From Kiritimatiellales bacterium (GTDB lineage: Bacteria; Verrucomicrobiota; Kiritimatiellia; Kiritimatiellales; Pontiellaceae): DNA of 7,883 bases. Shown here in pieces: positions 1 through 5,893 of this stretch. The DNA is taken from positions 1 through 7,883 of the forward strand of contig WFRA01000344.1 of assembly GCA_015486775.1 (NCBI GenBank). The letters run 5' to 3'. A program made the translations under genes and the position numbers. Within the stretch, counting starts at the first letter, position 1, and the number at the start of each line of letters is the position of its first letter. The notes under the pieces are model-generated. The model searched no databases. It was not told the DNA's origin and saw nothing but the letters and a program-made list of their open reading frames with translations.

Positions 1-934
1 CATGTTCTTCGAGGGTGACCGTATCTGGGCGATCCGCGAGTTTATCCTCGCCGACGACGAAAAGGCTCGCAAGGCTGCGCTGGCCAAGTTGCTCAAGCAT
101 CAGCAGAAGGACTTCGAGGGCATCTTTAAGGCGATGGACGGACTGCCCGTGACCGTTCGCCTGCTCGATCCGCCGCTACACGAGTTTGTGCCGCACACCA
201 AGAAGGATCAGCAGGAGATGGCCAAGCGCCTCGGTGTCCCTCTCAAGAAAGTGACCGACCGCGTGCAGGAGCTGCATGAGTTTAACCCGATGCTCGGGCA
301 TCGCGGCTGCCGCCTTTCGATCACCTTCCCGGAACTTTGCGTCATGCAGACCCAGGCCATCATGCGGGCGGCCTGCAAGGTGGCCAAGGCCAAGAAGCCG
401 GTCAAGGTGCTGCCGGAAATCATGATTCCGCTCATTGGAACCAAGGCCGAGCTCGACTTCCTCGAAAAGATCGTCCGCAAAAACGCCGAGGAGGTCATCG
501 CCAAGACCGGCGCCAAGGTCAAGTACATGGTCGGCACGATGATCGAGATCCCGCGTGCCGCGCTCACCGCCGACGAGATCGCCGAGACCGCCGAGTTCTT
601 TAGCTTCGGAACCAACGACCTCACGCAGATGACCTTCGGCTACAGCCGCGACGACATCGGGTCGTTCCTTCCGGACTACCTCAACGCGAAGATTCTGCCA
701 TCCGACCCCTTCCAGCACCTCGACCAGAGCGGCGTGGGTCAACTGGTCAAGCTGGGCGTCGAGCGCGGACGCGAAACCCGCCCGAAGCTCAAGTGCGGCA
801 TCTGCGGCGAACACGGCGGCGATCCCGAAAGCGTGAAGTTCTGCGTGAAGGCCGGCCTCAACTATGTGAGCTGCTCGCCCTACCGCGTGCCGATAGCGCG
901 CCTCGCCGCGGCGCAGGCCGCCATTAAAGGCTAG
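1..934 (+). CDS. ppdK: Pyruvate, phosphate dikinase, C-terminal part (5' end outside window)
   Basis: Interconverts pyruvate + ATP + phosphate and PEP + AMP + PPi in the cytosol. Only the C-terminal TIM-barrel (PEP/pyruvate-binding) domain is in the window. Counting from the Met codon at nt 2, conserved family elements are [10 protein letters not shown] (substrate Arg at residue 53), GTMIEIPRA (metal-ligand Glu at 182), SFGTNDLTQ (201-209, Asn/Asp substrate and Mg contacts) and [10 protein letters not shown] with the catalytic Cys at residue 268. The first visible residues, [10 protein letters not shown], match the segment straight after the family's RTEH motif, so this Met is internal and the frame runs in from the left edge. 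The 310 residues seen equal what follows that motif in the roughly 874-residue clostridial enzyme, so the C-terminus is full length. The gene ends in TAG and is followed by a short palindrome and an intrinsic terminator. It converges on the minus-strand genes. Identification is very secure; only the direction of flux in the cell is open. Confidence 0.97.
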   Translation, partial: MFFEGDRIWAIREFILADDEKARKAALAKLLKHQQKDFEGIFKAMDGLPVTVRLLDPPLHEFVPHTKKDQQEMAKRLGVPLKKVTDRVQELHEFNPMLGHRGCRLSITFPELCVMQTQAIMRAACKVAKAKKPVKVLPEIMIPLIGTKAELDFLEKIVRKNAEEVIAKTGAKVKYMVGTMIEIPRAALTADEIAETAEFFSFGTNDLTQMTFGYSRDDIGSFLPDYLNAKILPSDPFQHLDQSGVGQLVKLGVERGRETRPKLKCGICGEHGGDPESVKFCVKAGLNYVSCSPYRVPIARLAAAQAAIKG

Positions 935-938
935 AAAC

Positions 939-953
939 TTCCAGCGATTGGAA
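939..953 (+). repeat. 15-bp imperfect palindrome, copy 1
   Basis: TTCCAGCGATTGGAA with 5-bp arms TTCCA/TGGAA, lying 4 nt after the ppdK stop codon and 6 nt before its terminator. It differs at one position from the copy behind trmL (5105-5119). A half copy sharing CGATTGGAA appears at 1013-1021. Function unknown; it could be a dispersed REP-like element or an RNA hairpin at the transcript end. Confidence 0.6.
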
Positions 954-959
954 CCCCGG

Positions 960-985
960 AAAGCCCGCCATTGGCGGGCTTTTTT
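960..985 (+). terminator. Rho-independent terminator of ppdK
   Basis: The stem AGCCCGCC (962-969) pairs perfectly with GGCGGGCT (973-980) around the 3-nt loop ATT, followed by a T run (980-985). Flanking AA/TT extend the stem. It is 25 nt after the ppdK stop and oriented for plus-strand transcription. In the minus direction only a short T stretch follows the stem, so it would be a weak terminator for the transposase gene. Confidence 0.9.
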
Positions 986-1062
986 GATAGCCAGACCGCG
1001 GAGTTGCGCTTTCGATTGGAATACGAGTTCAGGGGTAGGTTTCGAGGTGCGTTTTCCCGGCC

Positions 1063-2064
1063 TTATCCCGGAGCCGCGAGCGCGGCGGAAAGATTGCGCA
1101 GGCAAAAAAGACCGTTCCAGTCGCCCCCCTTCATTTTCCGCGCCCCATCCCTGCGCCGCGCCCCGAACAGGGAGCGGTTTTGCGCAAACACCTCGTCGAC
1201 GAACAAGCGGCTGCCCAAGGCCACGCCATCGTTGAAATAGCGCACGTGGCAGCGGATGAGTTCGTGCAAGGGAAGTTCCCCCCCCTCTTCGAGAACTTGG
1301 CGCACCCGCGCGGGGTCGAAACCGCCACGGGCTTCGTTCTTTTGCCCGGCACAGAACAGCAGTTTGCGGTATTGCGCCGCCGCCTTGCGCCATGAACCCT
1401 CCTGCCCGTGCATCCGCAGCAAGGTGGCGATTCCCTCGCGCGCGAGCTTTCCGCCCGCCACGGCCTCGGCATAGCTGCAATGGCGGTACTCGCGTGGATC
1501 CTCAACCATCCCCGCTCGCACCGGGTTGAGTTCGATATAGCTTGCCATGGTCAAAAGTGCCGTATCCGAATCCTCCACCAGCACGCTCTTGAAGCGTTCC
1601 TCCCAAAGGGTTCCGCGCCGGTCCTCCCGCCGGTTGTACCATTTCGTAAAGCACTCCTTCAGTTCCTTCACAAAGGAAGAGAGGCAACCCATGCGGCACA
1701 GATACCGCTCCCTCAATTCATCTAACCACTCCTCATTACCTGTGTTCTCTGCATGCTTGCGTGCCCGTTCGAACTCCTGCTTGATGGCCGCCATGCGTGC
1801 TCGGGGATAGAAGGCGCGTAGCCGATCCATCAACGCCGTGTCATCCAACTCCACAACCTCGGGCACCTCCAGCAAAAGGTGGAAGTGGTTCGACATCACG
1901 CAATAGGCGAGTACCCGTAGTCCGGAAAACGCCTCCAGCCTGCGCAAGGCCATCAGGAAAAACTCCTTCTCCTTCTCTCCAAACACATGCCGCCTATCCA
2001 CCACCCGCGACATCACATGGTAGTAGTTCGTCTCCCTCTGTCCAATGATCCTTGGTTTTCTCAT
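1063..2064 (-). CDS. REP-associated tyrosine transposase (Y1 HUH, IS200-like family)
   Basis: A 333-residue single-strand DNA transposase of the TnpA_REP (RAYT) type, which nicks and joins DNA through a covalent 5'-phosphotyrosine. The HUH metal-binding motif is His60-Phe-His62 in VMSNHFHLLLEVP. The likely catalytic tyrosine is Tyr143 in FTKWYNRR. The typical RAYT stretches WEERFKSVLVED (154-165) and YIELNPVRAGMV (176-187) follow. A C-terminal extension of about 130 residues ends in GSRLFVDEVFAQNR and GARRRDGARKM, as in the long RAYTs. Nothing is frameshifted or missing, so it looks intact. It stands alone, 99 nt behind trkH and convergent with ppdK. No IS200-type terminal hairpins clearly bound it, which fits a domesticated, single-copy RAYT better than a mobile insertion sequence. 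The Shine-Dalgarno sequence is weak; a possible promoter sits directly before the ATG. Family assignment is secure, current activity unknown. Confidence 0.93.
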   Translation of the reverse strand: MRKPRIIGQRETNYYHVMSRVVDRRHVFGEKEKEFFLMALRRLEAFSGLRVLAYCVMSNHFHLLLEVPEVVELDDTALMDRLRAFYPRARMAAIKQEFERARKHAENTGNEEWLDELRERYLCRMGCLSSFVKELKECFTKWYNRREDRRGTLWEERFKSVLVEDSDTALLTMASYIELNPVRAGMVEDPREYRHCSYAEAVAGGKLAREGIATLLRMHGQEGSWRKAAAQYRKLLFCAGQKNEARGGFDPARVRQVLEEGGELPLHELIRCHVRYFNDGVALGSRLFVDEVFAQNRSLFGARRRDGARKMKGGDWNGLFCLRNLSAALAAPG

Positions 2065-2071
2065 GCGCGTC

Positions 2072-2100
2072 TTTTAACGGATCATCTCTTATGATGTCAA
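2072..2100 (-). promoter_or_regulatory. Possible promoter of the transposase gene, with internal inverted repeat
   Basis: On the minus strand a perfect TTGACA (-35, 2095-2100) is separated by exactly 17 nt from TTAAAA (2072-2077), a poor -10 (3 of 6 consensus bases). The ATG begins 7 nt later, so the transcript would be nearly leaderless. The spacer carries the inverted repeat ATCAT-aagag-ATGAT (2081-2095), placed where an operator could act. The perfect -35 and spacing are seen in the sequence; promoter function is inferred. Confidence 0.35.
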
Positions 2101-2107
2101 CAATAAT

Positions 2108-2118
2108 GTGCCTGTCAC
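2108..2118. other. Short palindrome GTGCCTGTCAC upstream of the transposase
   Basis: GTG-CCTGT-CAC, within AATGTGCCTGTCACCTT, lies 44 nt upstream of the transposase ATG, in the 99-nt gap behind trkH. It is too short to terminate transcription and is not followed by a T run. It may be part of a REP/transposase-associated sequence or a binding site. I see no second copy in this window. Confidence 0.3.
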
Positions 2119-2163
2119 CTTATAGCGAATTCGGCGGTTTCCAAGTAGGCATGTTTGGGGTTC

Positions 2164-3615
2164 CTATTTTTTCCAGAAGCTGGGGAGGAAGAGGATGAGG
2201 ACGGTGTAGAGTTCGAGGCGACCAAGCAGCATGAAGAGGGTCAGCAACGCCTGGCCGGGGGCGGGGATGGCGGCATAGTTCTGCGTGGCACCGACGGCGT
2301 TGAGGCCGGGCCCGATGTTGCCGAGCGTGGCGATGACGGAGGTGGTGGCGGTTTCGAGGTCGGGCGTGAAGAAGGTCATGGCGAACGAGCCGCCAGCAAA
2401 GATCATCAGGAAGATGGCAAAGAAGGCGGAGATGTGGGAGATGATCTCCTGTTCTACTGGCTTGCCGCCGAGCTTCATCTGGATGACGGAGGAGGGGCGC
2501 ATGAAGAGTTTCATCTCGCGTACCATCTTTTTGAACATGATGAATACGCGGACGACCTTCATGCCGCCGCCGGTCGATCCGGCGCAACCCCCAATAAACA
2601 TCATTAGAACGAGTAGCAGGCGCGAGGCGTTGGGCCACTGGTCGAAATCGGCGGTGCAGAAGCCGGTGGTGGTCATGATGGAGGTGGCGGTGAAGGTGGC
2701 ATCGCGGAAGCAGCGGGAGAGGGGCAGGGCGGAGCTGTGCCAGACGTTGAAGGTGATGAAGAGCGAGGCTCCGGTCAGGAAGAGGAGGTAGAAGCGGAAT
2801 TCTGGATCCTTGAAATATTTTCCGGGTTTGCCGGTGAGCGCATGGTAGTGGAGCGAAAAGTTGATGCCGGCCAGGAACATGAAGACGATAATGATGGTGT
2901 CGACGATGGCACTGTCGAAATAGCCGATGCTGGCGGAGTGGGTGGAGAAGCCGCCTGTGGCCATGGTGCCGAAGGTGTGGCACCAGGCGTCGAACCAGTT
3001 CATCTTGCCTACGAACTTGAGGAGTAGCGCCTCGATGAGGGTGAGCAGGGCATAGACACCCCAGAGCAGCTTGGCGGTGGTGGTGATGCGCGGAGTGAGC
3101 CGATCCTTGGAGGGGCCGGGCATTTCGGCTCGGTAGATCTGCATGCCGCCCACGCCGAGAAATGGCAGGATGGCGACGCAGAGCACCAGCACGCCCATAC
3201 CGCCGAACCAGTGGGTGAGCGCCCGCCAGAAGTGGATGCCGTAGGGGATCGCCTCCAGATTGGAGAGCACCGATGCCCCGGTGGTGGTGAAGCCGGACAT
3301 GGTTTCGAACATGGCGGGGATAGGGTGAGGGATGGTGCCGGAGAGGATGTAGGGCAGCGATCCGAAAACCGTCGCGGAAAGCCAGCCGAAGGTCACGATC
3401 CCAAAGCCGTCGCGTCGGGAAAGGTTGATTTCCCCGCGCGTGAACACCCCCAGCGCCGCGGCAAAAAGGATGGTGATGATGCCGGAATAGACTAGGCTCA
3501 TCCGGACATCGACGGGGTCGTCGTAGTACCAGGAGACCCCGGCGCAGCCGAGGATGGCAAAGCCGATCACGAGCGTCATGTAGGCGACAAGATGGAAAAC
3601 GGTGCGTTTGTTCAT
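2164..3615 (-). CDS. trkH: Trk-type potassium uptake protein, membrane subunit TrkH
   Basis: Integral inner-membrane K+ translocating subunit of the Trk/Ktr/HKT superfamily. At 483 residues it is the same length as E. coli TrkH. The four pore-loop filter segments are visible: GFTTTGAS (108-115), MATGGFS (218-224), MTTTGFCT (314-321) and LGNIGPG (431-437). The gating-loop segment GGCAGSTGGGMK (342-353) and the C-terminal GRLELYTVL (465-473) are also present. Hydrophobic segments fill most of the remainder, starting at about residues 7-28. It is downstream of trkA with a 54-nt gap, so the two are probably co-transcribed and form the TrkA-TrkH complex. The chosen ATG gives the family N-terminus (MNKRTVFHLVAYM); the Shine-Dalgarno sequence before it is poor. 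No intrinsic terminator is evident behind it, so transcripts may run toward the transposase gene. Assignment is secure; TrkH versus closely related TrkG/KtrB naming rests on length and the neighbouring two-domain TrkA. Confidence 0.96.
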   Translation of the reverse strand: MNKRTVFHLVAYMTLVIGFAILGCAGVSWYYDDPVDVRMSLVYSGIITILFAAALGVFTRGEINLSRRDGFGIVTFGWLSATVFGSLPYILSGTIPHPIPAMFETMSGFTTTGASVLSNLEAIPYGIHFWRALTHWFGGMGVLVLCVAILPFLGVGGMQIYRAEMPGPSKDRLTPRITTTAKLLWGVYALLTLIEALLLKFVGKMNWFDAWCHTFGTMATGGFSTHSASIGYFDSAIVDTIIIVFMFLAGINFSLHYHALTGKPGKYFKDPEFRFYLLFLTGASLFITFNVWHSSALPLSRCFRDATFTATSIMTTTGFCTADFDQWPNASRLLLVLMMFIGGCAGSTGGGMKVVRVFIMFKKMVREMKLFMRPSSVIQMKLGGKPVEQEIISHISAFFAIFLMIFAGGSFAMTFFTPDLETATTSVIATLGNIGPGLNAVGATQNYAAIPAPGQALLTLFMLLGRLELYTVLILFLPSFWKK

Positions 3616-3623
3616 GATCCAAT

Positions 3624-3644
3624 ATTGCGTATTGCGTATTGCGT
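3624..3644. repeat. Tandem 7-bp repeat (ATTGCGT x3) between trkA and trkH
   Basis: Three perfect consecutive ATTGCGT units (3624-3630, 3631-3637, 3638-3644), followed after 3 nt by a partial unit TTGCGT (3648-3653). On the transcribed (minus) strand it reads ACGCAAT x3. It ends 8 nt before the trkH start codon, occupying the place of its ribosome binding site. The unit number could vary by slippage and alter trkH translation; this is inference. Confidence 0.7.
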
Positions 3645-3669
3645 GTCTTGCGTGGCCATTCGAGGTTTC

Positions 3670-5013
3670 CTAGAGGAAGATGGACTGGATCTTCTTGACG
3701 GCGTCGGGGCGGCAGAAGATGAGTACGCGGTCGTCGGCCACGAGATGGAGGTCGCCGGTGGCGGTCATCACTTCACCATCGCGCAGCACGGTGGCGATGA
3801 TGGCGGAGGAGGGGATCTTGATCTTGTGGATGGGTTTGCCGTCGAGCCTGCTGCCGGGCGCGATGATCATGTCGAGCAGCTCGCCGGGGAGGTTGTGCAG
3901 CAGCGAGGCGGCCTGGACCTTCTTGGAGCGGAGGTAGTGGAGGATGGCGTTGGTGGTGGAGATGTACGGGCTCACGACGCGGTTGACAAGGTAGAGCTGT
4001 TCGACCACCGGGATAAAGTCCGTGCGGGCAATCTGCGTGGCCGTGAAGGAGGCACCCTTCTTCTGCGCCATCAGGCAGTTCATGATGTTGCCTTCGTCGT
4101 CGCCGGTGAGCGCCACAAAGGCGGTGCGGTCGTGCAGGCCGGACTCCTCGAGCGCGCTTTCTGTAAGCGCGTCGGCGCGGAGCACCAGCGTCTTGTTGAG
4201 CTCGCCGGAGCAGAAGCGCGCCCGCTCCTCGTCCTGTTCGAGTAGCACGCAGTCCATTTCGTTTTCGACAAATTTGGCCAGCATCAGCCCCAGATCGCCG
4301 CCCCCGGCGATGATCACTTTTTCGAAGGGCTTGGTTTCGGGGCAGACCCAGTCGAAGAAGGCGGAAATGTCGGCGCGCTGCCCCACGAGGTAGACCAGGT
4401 CGTTTTGCTTGAAGACGGTATTGCCATGCGGCACCACCAGCTCGTTCCCCCGGCGGATGGCGATCACCCGGATGCTCTGGATGAGGTCGAGCCGGTCGCA
4501 TTCCGCCGGCGTGCGGTCGAGCAGCGGGCTGGAGACGTTGATGCCGAAGCCGGCCACCATCACCTTTCCGGCAAAGAGATCGAAGGCCTCGACCGCCCCC
4601 GGCATCTGGAGCATGTTGAACACCTCGCGGGCGCACTCCTCCTTCTGGTTGATCACCAGGTCGATGCCCATCCGGTTCAGGTCGTAGAGGGGGGGGGCGT
4701 GGATATATTTCGGATTGGTGACGCGGGCAATCTTGCCCTTGACCCCGGCATGGTGCGCCAGCAGGCAAACGAGGATGTTCACCTCGTCGTTGTCGGTTAC
4801 GGCGATGACCAGGTCGGACTTCCCGACCTTCGCCTCTTCGAGCACGGCGGGGCTGGAGCCCTGCCCGCAGATCGTCAGGATGTCCAGGCCGGCCTCGGCC
4901 TGGGCGAGCGCCTCGGCGTTTTCGTCGACCATCACCACGCTATGCTTCTCCTCGCAGAGCCGCAACGCAAGCTGTCGGCCGGCATTGCCGGCGCCAATAA
5001 TTACAATCCGCAT
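3670..5013 (-). CDS. trkA: Trk system potassium uptake protein TrkA (two RCK domains)
   Basis: Cytosolic nucleotide-binding regulatory subunit of the Trk K+ transporter. It has two tandem RCK units. The first Rossmann fold starts MRIVIIGAGNAGRQLA (GxGxxG at 7-12, acidic VDEN at 29-32). The second starts KVIIAGGGDLGLMLA (GxGxxG-like at 237-242, acidic LEQDEE at 258-263). Each is followed by an RCK_C-type beta-rich segment (about 150-215 and 370-440; for example GSRLDGKPIHKIKIP). At 447 residues it is close to E. coli TrkA (458), so complete. The ATG is preceded by GGGGGA 4 nt upstream, and translation from it begins exactly with the Rossmann strand. It leads the trkA-trkH unit, 54 nt before trkH. 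It probably has its own promoter, because an intrinsic terminator separates it from trmL upstream. Oddity: a run of nine C (G on plus, 4689-4697) encodes part of HAPPLYD and could be slippage-prone. Assignment is secure. Confidence 0.97.
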   Translation of the reverse strand: MRIVIIGAGNAGRQLALRLCEEKHSVVMVDENAEALAQAEAGLDILTICGQGSSPAVLEEAKVGKSDLVIAVTDNDEVNILVCLLAHHAGVKGKIARVTNPKYIHAPPLYDLNRMGIDLVINQKEECAREVFNMLQMPGAVEAFDLFAGKVMVAGFGINVSSPLLDRTPAECDRLDLIQSIRVIAIRRGNELVVPHGNTVFKQNDLVYLVGQRADISAFFDWVCPETKPFEKVIIAGGGDLGLMLAKFVENEMDCVLLEQDEERARFCSGELNKTLVLRADALTESALEESGLHDRTAFVALTGDDEGNIMNCLMAQKKGASFTATQIARTDFIPVVEQLYLVNRVVSPYISTTNAILHYLRSKKVQAASLLHNLPGELLDMIIAPGSRLDGKPIHKIKIPSSAIIATVLRDGEVMTATGDLHLVADDRVLIFCRPDAVKKIQSIFL

Positions 5014-5039
5014 CGTTTCCCCCGGTGCAAAAGGTGTTC

Positions 5040-5068
5040 TCTATGCGCAAACCCCCGCACTTTATCAA
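5040..5068 (-). promoter_or_regulatory. Candidate promoter of trkA-trkH
   Basis: On the minus strand TTGATA (5063-5068) and CATAGA (5040-5045) are 17 nt apart, in the only gap between the trmL terminator and the trkA start. The -10 matches consensus at only 3 of 6 positions, so the call leans on position and spacing. The -35 lies next to the T run of the upstream terminator. Confidence 0.3.
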
Positions 5069-5069
5069 T

Positions 5070-5093
5070 AAAAAACGGCGGATCAATCCACCG
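5070..5093 (-). terminator. Rho-independent terminator of trmL
   Basis: Read on the minus strand, CGGTGGA pairs with TCCGCCG around the loop TTGA (7 bp including one T-G wobble), followed directly by six T (plus-strand A at 5070-5075). It is 35 nt after the trmL stop and separates that gene from trkA. Confidence 0.7.
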
Positions 5094-5104
5094 GATTTTC
5101 CCCC

Positions 5105-5119
5105 TTCCAATGGCTGGAA
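5105..5119 (-). repeat. 15-bp imperfect palindrome, copy 2
   Basis: On the minus strand TTCCAGCCATTGGAA, extended by flanking CC/GG to 7-bp arms CCTTCCA/TGGAAGG around GCCAT. It begins 9 nt after the trmL stop and lies just before the trmL terminator, in the same order and orientation as copy 1 behind ppdK. There is no T run, so it is not itself a terminator. Confidence 0.6.
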
Positions 5120-5128
5120 GGAGCGGAG

Positions 5129-5581
5129 CTAGCCCCGGTTGATCTGCCGCAGGGCTTCGTAGAGAACGATGGCCGCGCAGTTGGAGAGGTTCAGCGAGCG
5201 GACGTGGTCGAGCCGGATGGGAATGTTGCAGAGCTGTCCGGGGTGTGCCGCCAGCAGGTCGTCGGGCAGCCCGAGCGTCTCGTTTCCGAAAACGAGGTAG
5301 TCGCCCGCCCGGTATTCCAGCTGCTGGAAATTGCGCTCCCCGGTCGTGCTGAAAAAATATTTTTCTCCGGCGGGGTTGCGGGAGAAAAAGGTTCCAAGGT
5401 CTGGATAAACACGGATATCGACGGACTCCCAGTAGTCGAGCCCGGCGCGGCGCAGCTTCCTTTCGGAGAGATCGAAACCGAGCGGTTCGACGAGGTGCAG
5501 AACCGAGCCGGTGGCGGCGCAGAGCCGCGCAATATTTCCCGTGTTCGGGGGGATCGACGGTTCTACCAGCACAATGTTCAT
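5129..5581 (-). CDS. trmL: tRNA (cytidine/uridine(34)-2'-O)-methyltransferase TrmL
   Basis: SPOUT-class methyltransferase that uses SAM to 2'-O-methylate the wobble base of tRNA-Leu isoacceptors in the family. The trefoil-knot motifs are clear: NTGNIARLCAATG (13-25), YLVFGNETLGLP (95-106) and IPIRLDHVRSLNLSN (120-134), followed by AIVLYEALRQ. The chosen start gives 150 residues beginning MNIVLVEPSIPPNTGN, which matches the E. coli protein (157 residues, MLNIVLYEP). The open frame continues upstream to ATGs at 5608 and 5656, giving 9 or 25 extra residues (MDFQWPETP...) without family resemblance. The sequence before the chosen ATG offers GGAAA at a suitable distance, inside palindrome copy 3. 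The gene is flanked by two inverted copies of the 15-bp palindrome and followed by its own terminator. Function assignment is secure; the start is likely but not certain. Confidence 0.93.
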   Translation of the reverse strand: MNIVLVEPSIPPNTGNIARLCAATGSVLHLVEPLGFDLSERKLRRAGLDYWESVDIRVYPDLGTFFSRNPAGEKYFFSTTGERNFQQLEYRAGDYLVFGNETLGLPDDLLAAHPGQLCNIPIRLDHVRSLNLSNCAAIVLYEALRQINRG

Positions 5582-5587
5582 CGGGGT

Positions 5588-5602
5588 TTCCGGCCATTGG
5601 AA
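5588..5602 (+). repeat. 15-bp imperfect palindrome, copy 3
   Basis: TTCCGGCCATTGGAA on the plus strand, one mismatch from copy 2, with arms TTTCC/GGAAA when one base is added on each side. It lies 6 nt upstream of the likely trmL start and is inverted relative to copy 2, so trmL is bracketed by the pair. Its minus-strand GGAA arm overlaps the probable ribosome binding site of trmL. If trmL began at 5608 or 5656 this stretch would be coding instead. Confidence 0.5.
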
Positions 5603-5710
5603 ATCCATCTCGATCCGCCTGCGCCCCGAATGCCGCATCTGTTCGTTTTTTTTCATCGGTTCCGTCCCGCAGAATGAAGGGTGGAAAGAAAAGCCCAGAG
5701 CGGGTAATCG

Positions 5711-5893
5711 TCAGGAAAACGATCTTTCGAGCAGGGACTGCCTTTCGAGGCAGGCCTTCTTCGAGTTGCGTCTGGTCGGTTGTTGCGCTTCGGCGAACTC
5801 GATGGTCTGGAGAATGGCGTTCCAGCGGTCTCTCGGATCCCAATTCCGGTCGCGGCGCGCTTCTTCCGCTTTGATGTCGGGTGTGCTACACAT
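5711..5893 (-). CDS. Small 60-residue protein of unknown function, coupled to the NTase-fold gene
   Basis: I do not recognise a named family. The product is hydrophilic and highly charged, with no signal peptide or membrane segment. It begins MCSTPDIKAEEARRDRNW, continues DPRDRWNAILQTIEFAEAQ (19-37), and ends in a basic, probably helical tail (RRNSKKACLERQSLLE). The pattern W-D-P-x-x-R-W-x-x-I-x-x-T-I resembles small ORFs I associate loosely with nucleotidyltransferase genes in PVC bacteria; this is recollection, not a search. Two ATGs are possible (5899 and 5893). The GAGGA at 5900-5904 is 6 nt from the second and 0 nt from the first, so the second is chosen. The reading frame overlaps the end of the NTase gene by 8 nt, implying coupled translation and a shared function, perhaps as an antitoxin-like or accessory partner. 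It is followed by a 129-nt gap to trmL. Confidence 0.7.
   Translation of the reverse strand: MCSTPDIKAEEARRDRNWDPRDRWNAILQTIEFAEAQQPTRRNSKKACLERQSLLERSFS

Noticed and set aside
176..1480. Long minus-strand open frame (434 codons) across the end of ppdK and the transposase
   Set aside because: It runs antisense to the clearly coding ppdK and out of frame with the transposase; its translation is Arg/Gly/Ala-rich low-complexity sequence typical of GC-rich shadow frames.
2120..3622. 500-codon minus-strand frame overlapping trkH
   Set aside because: It is one frame off trkH on the same strand; the translation is rich in His/Arg/Pro with no domain features, while the alternative frame is a perfect TrkH.
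3592..5142. Plus-strand frames of 217 and 245 codons opposite trkA
   Set aside because: Antisense shadows of trkA codon bias; translations are rich in Gly, Val, Asp and His, and have no recognisable motifs.
5582..5656. Upstream extension of trmL by 9 or 25 residues
   Set aside because: The family begins at MNIVL; the extra residues have no family resemblance and would cover palindrome copy 3. Kept as an alternative start, not as the call.
5657..5710. Possible weak terminator after the 60-residue gene (CCC-gctct-GGG then a T-rich stretch on the minus strand)
   Set aside because: The stem is only 3 bp and the T run is interrupted, too weak to support a call.
5738..5753. Hairpin CTGCCT-TTCG-AGGCAG
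   Set aside because: It is inside the 60-residue coding region with no T run behind it; a 6-bp stem of this kind is expected by chance in GC-rich DNA, although a structural role cannot be excluded.
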